Source: Phoronis ovalis
Lineage: Eukaryota > Phoronida > Phoronidae
DNA: 12,592 bases
Direction: 5' to 3'
Assembly (NCBI GenBank): GCA_028565635.1
Contig: JAOXYB010028101.1
Location: 2,738 to 15,329, forward strand
The position numbers were made by a program, and so were the translations under genes. Under the pieces are notes generated by a model, which saw nothing but the letters and a program-made list of their open reading frames with translations, did no database searches and was not told the origin of the DNA. Below are positions 1 through 7,256 of this stretch, piece after piece (the stretch's first letter is position 1; every line of letters starts with the position of its first letter).

Positions 1-540
1 AAATGACGTACACATTTAGATGTTTACTTCAAACAAAAAACTTCTTAAAAAATACTGTTATTCTAAGCCTATGAAAAAGAACAACAGCTATCTTTTACTA
101 ATTACATTTTTAAAGTTTAGGATAAATAAGAACTAGGAAAGTGGCATGTATCTACTAATAACAAGACGCTTTATAACCTGTTACATGCGTGCGCATTAAT
201 ACATAGAGATATAAAATAATAAGCCGCGTGATACAGTACATATAAGATGTATTTGCTTTATTTTACAAAAATATATGTTAAGTATTTTTTTATCTAAATT
301 CGCTATTGTCTGTTCTAAACAAATAAATGCCTATTAATTTCTATATATCAAAAAGTGTCTGCACTTTATTTATTAGGCTAAATTCCTCATAATTACATCG
401 CCCCCTACCACGGTTATTCTATCTTGTTGACTCATTCTGAATATAGAGTTTTCTTTGATTAGCGGAGTACAGGTGAACTGTCAGGACGGAATCCTATAAT
501 TAATTCATGCACAGTGCAAAGATTGCAAATCATTTACAGC
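1..540. other. Non-coding left flank
   Basis: I see no gene. It is mainly AT-rich. AATAAA occurs on the plus strand near 321 and its complement near 365, but no coding sequence leads into either. The last 160 bases become GC-richer and carry the regulatory-looking motifs described with the TATA box. Confidence 0.6.
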
Positions 541-562
541 CAACAGATGGCAGCACACCTGA

Positions 563-570
563 TATAAAAA
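563..570 (+). promoter_or_regulatory. TATA box with adjacent E-box cluster
   Basis: TATAAAAA at 563-570 sits just downstream of E-boxes CAGGTG (470-475), CAGATG (544-549) and CACCTG (556-561). An AP-1-type TGACTCA lies at 428-434 and an octamer-like ATTGCAAAT at 522-530. A transcript would start near 593-600. The density of sites in 150 bases of otherwise AT-rich DNA suggests a promoter or enhancer. Two of the E-boxes contain the CACCTG/CAGGTG core that Ptf1a/E-protein dimers can bind. Confidence 0.4.
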
Positions 571-663
571 TCTTCGGTTGATCTATCACGCAGCGTTGTG
601 ATACTACTTTTATAAATGTATATATTTGCTTATACTAAGCTACCACGTACAAAAGGATAAACC

Positions 664-837
664 ATGGAATCATCAGGCAACCAAATACTATTATTTGGCT
701 CAGGTAAACCCTACTTGTATTTATTAGTTAAGCCATTATTCAGGTCACTATTTTTCCACAGTCATAATACAAGAAGTAGAGGCATTCACTATTGCGATAA
801 ACTTGAGGACTATAAAACAGTACTAACGTACTGGTAA
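664..837 (+). CDS. Short ORF or first coding exon of an unrecognised gene
   Basis: A TATA box at 563-570 precedes by about 94 bases an ATG in excellent context (AACCATGG). Read straight through, the frame encodes 57 residues beginning MESSGNQILLFGSG and ending at TAA 835-837, with a hydrophobic stretch at about residues 8-31. A donor-like CAG|GTAAAC lies at 703/704, so this may instead be a 13-codon first coding exon ending in phase 1. A strong plus-strand acceptor at 1835 would extend the frame by about 28 residues inside the Ptf1a intron. AATAAA at 1239-1244 could end an unspliced transcript overlapping the Ptf1a 3' UTR in antisense. I recognise no family, and no single clue is decisive. 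It could be chance. Confidence 0.28.
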   Translation: MESSGNQILLFGSGKPYLYLLVKPLFRSLFFHSHNTRSRGIHYCDKLEDYKTVLTYW

Positions 838-980
838 CAGATCCCATACATGTACAGACATCTACCACCAGACTGAATGTATCTTAGATAAACATGAGTC
901 ATTATAGTGTAACTGGCGGTAACGGTAAAGATTGCTGCCTTGCGTAAAATGATATCAGAGACATTTGTTCAGATACAATT

Positions 981-986
981 TTTATT
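981..986 (-). terminator. Candidate Ptf1a polyadenylation signal
   Basis: Minus-strand AATAAA, the first such hexamer after the stop codon (1451), followed by a T/G-containing stretch. It implies a 3' UTR of roughly 480-490 bases ending near 955-970. No other AATAAA on this strand lies between it and the stop. Confidence 0.5.
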
Positions 987-1238
987 TATCAAAAATATGT
1001 TTCTTCATTAAACACAATTATTGTTAGGTCATTGTATACATTTGCATTAAAGTTATAACAACTGCATTAGAAAATCATGGGTTATAAAAATGCCATATAT
1101 GGCTGTATAAAAATCAACTTTTACATAAAAATTACTATAAATCAACGGTTTGGGAATGTTTGAATGCATAGTAAGAGATATCAGGCACAGACCCTCAGTG
1201 GAAGCCAGTGTGAAACTGTAAATTGCAATGAAATTCTA

Positions 1239-1244
1239 AATAAA
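1239..1244 (+). terminator. Plus-strand AATAAA, possible end of the 664 transcript
   Basis: AATAAA lies about 400 bases after the stop at 837. It lies within the presumed Ptf1a 3' UTR on the other strand, so use of it would create overlapping convergent transcripts. This hexamer is common by chance in AT-rich DNA. Confidence 0.2.
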
Positions 1245-1450
1245 GATATGAACCTTGATTTAACGCATATCCGTTTGTGTTCATTCTTAACGAAGCCTCG
1301 TCTCGGTATATAAATGTTCAATTGAAGTCAGGTGGCGCAGTAGACGGCATGTATTCGCCATAGGCATTTCAGGAAAACAGTGTCTTTAGCTTCTGCAAGA
1401 CCAGTCCACACTACTCAAGAATTGCGTTTGTGAGAGTCAATTATCTCATA

Positions 1451-1713
1451 TTAACAGTATCCCCACATTTGCGATTGTTCCATAGGAACCATTTCGGGTA
1501 ACACGTCATATCCGCCGCTTATCTCAAAGTATTCATGATTCACAGGATCCATGGAATACAACATGGAATCATCTACTATTTTGGCGCTTTCTGGAATCCA
1601 TAATTTAGTGACTAGCTTTTTCTCTGGCGACATCTGCGATGATTTCTCATCTTTCCATGAGAGGGAGTGACAGATAATATCTGAGTCGCCAGTAGAATTT
1701 TCTTCCAAGCATT
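1451..1713 (-). CDS. Ptf1a: Ptf1a exon 2: C-terminal RBPJ-interaction blocks
   Basis: This exon encodes residues 154-240 and the stop codon at 1453-1451. HSLSWKDEK (169-177) corresponds to the HSLSWTDEK block of vertebrate Ptf1a, and TKLWIPES (189-196) to its AKVWTPED block. From memory, the Trp of that second block (here W192) is needed for RBPJ/RBPJL contact. EYFEIS (214-219) lines up with the FEFVS end of the vertebrate protein. Here translation continues for another 21 residues, GGYDVLPEMVPM and beyond, finishing WGYC. I do not recognise this tail. The TTG at 1708 is not a start: it is Leu156 inside the exon, which begins five bases earlier at the acceptor. The block match makes the exon assignment secure, and retention of W192 suggests the RBPJ partnership is conserved. 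Confidence 0.92.
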
Positions 1714-3459
1714 CTGAAAAATAAAAGTTTTAATCAGCATGAATGCCTGGTACGTCATTTCAGATTAGGGAATCAGACTTAGATTTGTAAAAGCCGTAAA
1801 ATTGTAAAAACTGAAAATCAATTTTTTTCTTCCAGCATTATTTCGGCATGGATGTGAAATTTTAACCTGGTTCGAGATTGTTGGACAATTAACTAAGCGT
1901 ATATGTCTGTGTTTTTGTTAAAAAAAACGACAAATTTATTTCATTTGTTTATCATACTAATTTCTCATCAATTACATGAAATAATTACCTTGTTTCTAGG
2001 AATACTGGTACTTAACCTGAAGCCGAACAAAATGTGTTTTAAAGTATTAAAAAATGTAAGGCAATCAATAAATGTGCGCAGTGATTCAGTAATAAATTCA
2101 GAAATATATCGCAAGCTTTAATATACCATAGCATTTTAAGATGTTTTATGTTCACAGATCATTTCGAACGATAAAGGTACCCTTATTTTTTACTTTATTT
2201 AATATCGCCTATTAAAATATACTTTTAACATATTTTCCTTAGAATGCTATCACCATGAATAGCCGCGTTATATTATGACTCCCATTAATACTATTTCCTC
2301 ATTAAAACGGCTTAATTAATGTTTTAATTAATCGACTAATTATCATTTTTAACTGCAAAGAGTAAATTTTATGACACACCTGAGGTTTTCAGTTCTCGTA
2401 TTGATCAATGGATGTAGTTGCTCATTTGTTATTTAAAATTCATTATTTATGACTTTTATCTCTTTATTTTGATATACATATCAATGTGTTTTCTTAGCTA
2501 ACATTAATTTTGCATTCCAAGCGTAGTTTATATTATTTCCATATTTAAAGTATGTTTACTATACTTTATCGTATAAATATGTGAATGTTATTGTACGCAC
2601 AACTCATGATGACATTGTCCCGAGTAGCGTACCCGTTTTGTCCCGCATTTTTTTATTTTGCAATATCACTTTCCATATGCATAAATTTAAAAGTCTACAG
2701 CCTAGATACAATGTTCATGTTCCTAAAAATCTCAATCAACGTTTTAGCGCATGCGCAGTCTGTACTTAGCATTTCTATTTGCAATTTTCTTGCATTTTAT
2801 AAATGTTATTTGGCTCAGACAAAGCGTGCATGAATATCTCTTAAAACTAGTATTACAGTTTACCAAAATGGGACGACGGGATTCCATAGTACTCAGCTTA
2901 AATGTCTCACCAACTTCATTCTTGTTCATTGTAGGTTAAATGTGTTTGTTAATATAAGTTGCGTCTTTATTTCTATGTAGCATATTTAACTTGTCTTACC
3001 TGTTTTACACATGAGTATAACTTTTTCTTGAATTTCTTTCTTATCTTTCCTCCTGAATGTTATGTCATCGCACTGCTCTAATGTTTCCGTCAAATTCTGA
3101 ATGTATTGTATGGCATATTTTAACGTGTCAACTTTAGAAATCTTTTTCCTCTCTGAAGAAGAAATCGGGATTCTATTTTTTAGTCCCTCAAATGCGGTAT
3201 TTATAGACTTCATGCGTTTCCTCTCGCGTTGATTTGCGGCTTGCCGCTGCTTTTGACGTTTTAACGGACACGTACGTTTAGATTCACCGTCGTTTGAATC
3301 GTCATAGTTTTCTTGATCTGACGTTGATCCAGCGTAAGAATGGGGACTCAGGTCGTCAACGTTCTCAAATTCCGCCGCTTCCTGGGCCCATTGTGAGAGA
3401 AAGTCCAGTTCTTGATTGTAGCTATAACCATCCCAAATGTTACTGAAAGCTGTCTGCAT
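1451..3459 (-). CDS. Ptf1a: Ptf1a/p48-like bHLH transcription factor, two exons
   Basis: Coding sequence is complement(join(1451..1713,3000..3459)), 240 residues plus stop. Seen: exon 1 ends aaaacag and is followed by gtaaga; exon 2 follows atttttcag; the split codon G|AA gives Glu154 and the frame stays open. The first ATG is at 3459, with A at -3 and an in-frame TGA at 3519-3517. Family knowledge: Ptf1a is a nuclear class II bHLH factor that pairs with an E protein and recruits RBPJ/RBPJL into the trimeric PTF1 complex, acting in pancreas, cerebellum, retina and spinal cord of vertebrates. Order: acidic N-terminus (about 25-60), bHLH (72-129), linker, conserved C-terminal blocks (169-196 and 214-219). 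Its length is close to that of shorter vertebrate Ptf1a proteins. The C-terminal blocks separate it from Fer3, Twist and ASCL relatives. Gene symbol is by family, not proven orthology. Confidence 0.92.
1714..2999 (-). other. Ptf1a intron (1286 bp, phase 1)
   Basis: The donor is cag|gtaaga at 3000/2999 and the acceptor is tttttcag|aa at 1714/1713, read on the minus strand; both are strong. The sequence between is AT-rich with no convincing exon. It contains a CACCTG E-box at 2377-2382, followed three bases later by a TTTTC stretch, vaguely like the E-box plus TC-box arrangement bound by PTF1. It also has a TTAATTAA-rich stretch at 2313-2332. Open frames at 1903-2121 and 2581-2939 are AT-rich and have no recognisable family. 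A strong splice acceptor on the opposite strand ends at 1835. Confidence 0.9.
3000..3459 (-). CDS. Ptf1a: Ptf1a exon 1: N-terminus and bHLH domain
   Basis: This exon encodes residues 1-153 plus the first base of codon 154. The N-terminus contains an aromatic/acidic stretch (IWDGYSY, DFLSQWAQEA) and an Asp/Ser-rich segment (about 35-60), as expected for an activation region. The basic region begins after KRQKQ; A75, N76, R78, E79 and R80 provide the usual E-box-contacting pattern, with Glu79 the key CANNTG reader. Helix 1 is about 82-97 (RMKSINTAFEGLKNRI). The loop is PISSSERKK. Helix 2 is about 107-129 (ISKVDTLKYAIQYIQNL). RQAAN-RER-RM-SIN-AFEGL matches the Ptf1a clade better than other bHLH groups. 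Odd points: Gln77 where vertebrate Ptf1a has Val, and a loop lacking the usual LPYEKR and one residue longer. The basic, Lys-rich linker (136-152) runs up to the splice junction. Confidence 0.92.
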
Positions 3460-3490
3460 TATGTTATGATTGATTGCTATAGTAACCAAA

Positions 3491-3556
3491 TTATACAAAA
3501 TAAAAAATATTTGTTTTCACGAAGTTTAGCCGTATGTAAGACGTCCGTATAACCAT
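3491..3556 (-). other. Upstream ORF in the Ptf1a leader (21 codons)
   Basis: ATG at 3556 runs to TAA at 3493-3491 and ends 31 bases before the main ATG at 3459. A start-stop pair (ATG TAA, 3572-3567) and a four-codon ORF (3754-3740) lie further upstream. The peptide looks unremarkable, so any role would be in translational control. Confidence 0.3.
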
Positions 3557-3607
3557 GAAGACGTTGTTACATTTGAGTTAATAAAATTACGCAACGGAAT
3601 AGATTTT

Positions 3608-3670
3608 TTAGTCCTGTATGGTAAATTTCCGGAAAAATGTCATTTTGCACAAAACAGGCTTGCTTGTCAT
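3608..3670 (-). other. Upstream ORF in the Ptf1a leader (20 codons)
   Basis: ATG at 3670 runs to TAA at 3610-3608, with a second in-frame ATG at 3643. It counts as a uORF only if transcription begins upstream, for example at the TATA-predicted site near 3855, and this part of the leader is not spliced out. Confidence 0.3.
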
Positions 3671-3835
3671 TAGTCTTCCTGGACAGTTTCAAAAGTTCTT
3701 GTGTATCCCTTATACTAATTTGATTTCAATTTTAATTATTTACCGCTTCAGCATCCAATTAATTAACTATTAATTATCTTATAAAATTCCAACACGTTAT
3801 AACTTGAAACACTATATCTAGAGATATGTATCCGG

Positions 3836-3876
3836 CGCGTGCCACGTTGTTGTATATGGTCCCTATATGGCACGCG
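3836..3876. repeat. 9-bp inverted repeat at the putative Ptf1a start site
   Basis: CGCGTGCCA (3836-3844) and TGGCACGCG (3868-3876) are perfect inverted copies separated by 23 bases. The spacer contains TATATGG at 3853-3859, which recurs directly at 3864-3870, overlapping the right arm. The arms hold several CpGs in an otherwise AT-rich stretch. The symmetry suits a dimeric DNA-binding site or a hairpin in the 5' leader. Confidence 0.6.
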
Positions 3877-3881
3877 ACGGG

Positions 3882-3889
3882 TTTATATA
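3882..3889 (-). promoter_or_regulatory. Candidate TATA box for Ptf1a
   Basis: Minus-strand TATATAAA, flanked by GC-richer DNA (cccgtcgcgtgcc downstream). A start about 30 bases downstream would fall near 3850-3858, inside the 3836-3876 inverted repeat, and give an unspliced leader of about 390 bases. The motif can also be read as TTTATATA on the plus strand, about 44 bases before the ATG at 3933, so a shared bidirectional core promoter is possible. No transcript data support either reading. Confidence 0.45.
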
Positions 3890-3911
3890 CTAAATCGTAA
3901 ACAAACACAGC

Positions 3912-3917
3912 CACGTG
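3912..3917. promoter_or_regulatory. Palindromic E-box CACGTG upstream of Ptf1a
   Basis: The context is CCACGTGG, an eight-base palindrome about 25 bases upstream (minus strand) of the candidate TATA box. CACGTG is the class recognised by MYC/MAX, USF and HES/HEY-type bHLH proteins rather than the CACCTG or CAGCTG preferred by Ptf1a heterodimers. A short motif alone is weak evidence. Confidence 0.35.
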
Positions 3918-3932
3918 GAAGCCTTGGGCAAC

Positions 3933-4121
3933 ATGCCTTCAGAGACAACCGCTGGCAAATCAGACGCGGTATTGGTAAAAGAACGGACGAATCAGAAAGT
4001 AGATTTAATGTTTAAGGCGGGCTTAGTACTGCTGTATATTGCTGTCTGGTTCCTGAGGCAAGATAGCAAAAAAAAAAAACTTCGTGCACGCGTTTATTTG
4101 TTGACCAGCACTATTCATTAA
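3933..4121 (+). CDS. Small single-pass membrane protein candidate, divergent from Ptf1a
   Basis: A 62-residue frame beginning MPSETTAGKSD. The ATG at 3933 has A at -3; a GTG at 3915 is not a plausible start. A hydrophobic segment (about 29-41, AGLVLLYIAVWFL, preceded by K28) is followed by a strongly basic run (RQDSKKKKLRAR), the usual order for a membrane anchor with a cytosolic C-terminus. The coding stretch is visibly richer in G+C than its surroundings. A TATA-like element lies about 44 bases upstream and AATAAA at 4178-4183 follows the stop by 57 bases, so a one-exon gene fits. A GC-type donor (GAG|GCAAGA, about 4058) could end it earlier. The KKKK run is encoded by a 12-A homopolymer, where a length error would change the end. 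I do not recognise the family, and it may be chance. Confidence 0.35.
   Translation: MPSETTAGKSDAVLVKERTNQKVDLMFKAGLVLLYIAVWFLRQDSKKKKLRARVYLLTSTIH
4068..4079 (+). repeat. A12 homopolymer inside the small ORF
   Basis: Twelve consecutive A residues encode the Lys run of the 3933 ORF. With one base fewer the frame would close early, after HAFIC. With one base more it would extend to a TAG about 70 bases further on. Treat the C-terminus as provisional. Confidence 0.9.
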
Positions 4122-4177
4122 AATCCTGGATTTTTAAATTTGCTTTACTTAACTAGTTTATTGAGTGAAACATGCAC

Positions 4178-4183
4178 AATAAA
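4178..4183 (+). terminator. AATAAA after the 3933 ORF
   Basis: A polyadenylation hexamer 57 bases after the stop at 4119-4121, well placed to end a short transcript. It is meaningful only if the ORF is transcribed. Confidence 0.25.
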
Positions 4184-4199
4184 TCATGTAGATCGAAGC

Positions 4200-7100
4200 T
4201 TTTTAGCACATTAACTAAACAAACAGACATTACTATTGCTTCTAAAGCTTTCTGACCACATGAATCTTAAAAAATTCTTTCAAAATCTCAAGCAATATAT
4301 TCCTTAGAAAACGATGTTTTAGATATTCTTGGAGGGATTTTTTTGTGTTGTTTTGGTCATCCGGGACACAAAGCATGCAAAGTGGTGTTTATAATTCAAA
4401 AAGATCTGCACGTTTATTTGTTTGTTTTATACTATATCTCTTGCCTAGGTCTGCCTTTATTGTATCATCTGATAGCCCGTTCTATAATCTGTTGTTTGTC
4501 AAACTTCTCAGAGTTAAGGGGATAGTTAAACTGCGGTTTAGAGAGATATTTTCACCTTGATTAAAATGCATTTATGTAAATGTGTTCGGAAATATCAAAT
4601 GATATTTAAATAAAATAGAGATGTTTTATACCGAGGATTTAACGACAATGTTACACATGGGTCCAATGTGATATTTCTTAGCAATATATGGATCATAGCT
4701 TTAAATTTGAGACTGATAGCATTACTTGACAGTTAGTTAATAACAATCATGTCGGCCTGTTTAAAAATTACACGCCTAGAGTTGTTATTTATATACACGA
4801 TTAAATGCACTGGCCAAGGTAAAAATATGTTGAACATGCATTTTTGGCCTTTTGTTAAGCGTAATTACATTCAGGCAAAGTAATTATTTTAGAAAAAAAT
4901 GTTTTGCTTCGTCCTTTAACAACAAATCAAAAGTCATATGAATTTGCCTCTTGCAACAATTTCTACTGTTTGAAATAATAAAATTTTCATCAAGTATTTT
5001 TCCATTATATTTTTTCAATATCAAATATTTTCGTTGGCTATTAATGCATTAAACACTCTACTCCTCCAATTATTTATTTTTCTAAACAATGTGATCCATT
5101 CATCTTTACTCATAGTATGGCGCGTCTATTGTAACCTAGCAAAACATTGCTTGAACATTATTTACATTCAGTTTCACTGTTGATTATTCTAAGGACAATA
5201 ACATTGCTGTAAATTGTTTACATGTGTGCATTCATTATGTTAGGCTATAATAAAATATGTTTGTTTTATTATCCAGCTATGCGTCCATCATTTCATTTTA
5301 TGAATTATTTTTTTACTAATATCACAATCAAAATGTTTGCTTAATAGTCTAAAACAGAAGACAAAGACTAGGCACACTTCACAAACCATAAAACATTATA
5401 TCCACTATTTTACTCCGTTAAAATGAATACAAACCTTACAATGTATAAAGAAAATGGTATTATGACATACATGTTCTATTTTAGATGTTGACTGTAGAGG
5501 CTCGGTAACCTGAGTATGTTTTGTTTACTAACTTGTAAGACGTTGCAGACTCCCGCGCACCTGTTTGTGATCGATGCTTCAATGTGATGACATGATTCGA
5601 TCTTTAGAGACAGAAGTCTTGGAATTAGTTGGCACGCGATTAATTAATAGTGTTGCGGATCAGGAGTACTCAAGGAAAGGAATATTTTCAGAATATATTC
5701 ACCCTGGAGTGTACATATTTTAATGATAAATAGATGATGTAAAATATGTTTTAAAACAAAATTAGCCAGAAGTGGACTATTTTGTATTTTCTCCAAGCTT
5801 AAGAATTTGCTAAAAAAAATTGCTTAAACGTAAAATTCATGCCAGATTTTAAATCTAACATCTTTCCCTGAATCAATGTTGCACCAAAATTCATCAAATA
5901 AGCGGTCCATTCCCGGATCTATTGCCTTTCATGAATTGATGTTAAATTTTATTTAAAAGTTTAAATAAGTGAAACACAGATAATACATGTGGTTATTAAA
6001 AAATAATATATTGGTGTCGATATTTGTGTTTATTTAATGTTGATCTGTTATAAGCCGTTAGAGATACCCTGCTTATATTTATGTATATTAATTTTGTAGT
6101 TTATCTTGGTTGTGATAGCAATGAAGATATTCATGTTTGCTTGTCAGATTATAAGGATACGTTTTGATACACCCCATCAATCTTCTACCTTTCAGATCCT
6201 GCAGCCAAAGCTCTTCATACGGTTGATACAAGTGTATTTGCAAAGTGCGATAAAAATGTTACAATACAAAATTAATTTGCTGATTAATAATTAATAACAT
6301 TAAAAGAAAATTATTGTGTCACTCTGAATCCAACAAGGTTTAATAAAAAAATGAGAAAATGTCAGTATACGACCTCTTGTTTATGAATGTACACGAATTG
6401 GGTGGTGACTAAAACTCCCTCATAAGAAAAGGAAACGGCGTGATATTGAAGTATCGCGTCTGCTCATCAAAGCACAGACACGGTCTTACGTTCATACAAA
6501 AGCTACGAATTCTTGGAATGCATACACCTGAGCTACACATGTACGTATGATTATGGTATCAATTACCTGGATTAAAGTATGACTATGTACAAACCACTCG
6601 AGTCTACATAATATATCGAAGTGTATATATTTATCCGAGGTGTATATTCGAGACAAAGCTTCAATAGCAGTTGACAGTAATATCGATATAACATTTGATC
6701 CCATTTTATCATGTGTTTATATTTACCACGTATCAACACTAATACAGGTTGTTATAATACAACGCACACAGAACGTAAAACAAGACCAATACAAATATTA
6801 AATATGACGAGTAAATAGCTCATACAAGAACATAATGCGAACACATGTTTTAGCATCAAACACCTATATTTAATATTTGTTTAACAATATTTCAACTTGT
6901 CGCCAACCTTGATCACTTGTTAAATTTATTTGTCTCAGTGTGCCATCTACAATGTTAGAGGATATACTGAATGATTAATGACGACTTAGGATTTTTAAAA
7001 TTTTTTTTTCTTAGATATTCGAATTATTTTGTTTATCACATTTATATAAATGAATTAATATAGATAGTGGATTGTAAAAATAATTATTTTTACATTTAAT

Positions 7101-7224
7101 TATATTTAATTTTGAATTCAGCAACATTTTGTTGGAAGAGAGGAAGAGGGAAAGAGACCGACATGTATGTCTCCAGTGTAATAAATATATGAGATCCATG
7201 CACGACCAAATAAACAGTGAGATC
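4200..7224. other. Gene-poor AT-rich DNA
   Basis: No convincing gene. Open frames at 4343-4560, 6106-6294 and 6492-6704 (minus) have no recognisable motifs. A GC-richer patch at about 5495-5660 has a CACCTG E-box (5558-5563) and stands out from the surroundings. A purine tract (about 7133-7157) runs into a small imperfect palindrome (GAGAC ... GTCTC, 7154-7173). Confidence 0.55.
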
Positions 7225-7256
7225 TCCTAGAGGTCTACATTCCTAGAGGTCTACAT
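7225..7256. repeat. Perfect tandem duplication, 16-bp unit, two copies
   Basis: TCCTAGAGGTCTACAT occurs at 7225-7240 and again, base for base, at 7241-7256. The flanks do not continue the pattern. Perfect identity suggests a recent slippage or repair event. Confidence 0.95.

Larger units (their letters stand above)
838..1450 (-). other. Probable Ptf1a 3' UTR (about 960-1450) and short spacer
   Basis: No coding potential is seen beyond the end of the 664 ORF. The part from the Ptf1a stop to the AATAAA at 986-981 is the likely 3' UTR. It contains TGGGAA on the plus strand (about 1152), an RBPJ-like core, but no E-box stands at a typical PTF1 distance. Confidence 0.45.

Noticed and set aside
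1866-1882. GGTTCGAGATT resembling the B box of a tRNA or SINE promoter
   Set aside because: No A box at the proper distance and no cloverleaf can be drawn.
1903-2121. 72-codon plus-strand frame inside the Ptf1a intron
   Set aside because: Hydrophobic and AT-driven in composition, no family motif, no promoter. Its second half could follow an acceptor at about 2000 in the phase of the 704 donor, but that alone is not enough.
2581-2939. Several overlapping 61-82 codon frames on both strands
   Set aside because: They overlap one another in different frames within the Ptf1a intron and show no recognisable domain, the pattern expected from chance.
3460-3498. Extended Ptf1a N-terminus starting at a TTG
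   Set aside because: Eukaryotic genes rarely start at TTG. The first in-frame ATG is at 3459 with good context, and a stop lies a short way upstream.
4343-4560. Two overlapping plus-strand frames of 60 and 71 codons
   Set aside because: They share the same DNA in different frames, have ordinary composition, and lack a start context or family motif.
6106-6294. 62-codon plus-strand frame
   Set aside because: No promoter, no domain, and AT-rich codons; best explained as chance.
6430-6490. Hairpin-like segment with a GATGAG core on the minus strand, suggestive of a hammerhead ribozyme
   Set aside because: The conserved CTGATGA and GAAA core elements and a third stem are missing.
6492-6704. 70-codon minus-strand frame starting MGSNVISILLS
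   Set aside because: It has a real ATG, a TATA-like element upstream and a donor-like CAG|GTAATT inside, so it is the best of the desert ORFs. There is no family match, no matching acceptor exon and no composition shift to support it.
7011-7199. 62-codon minus-strand frame
   Set aside because: Low-complexity AT-driven residues across a purine tract, with no supporting signals.
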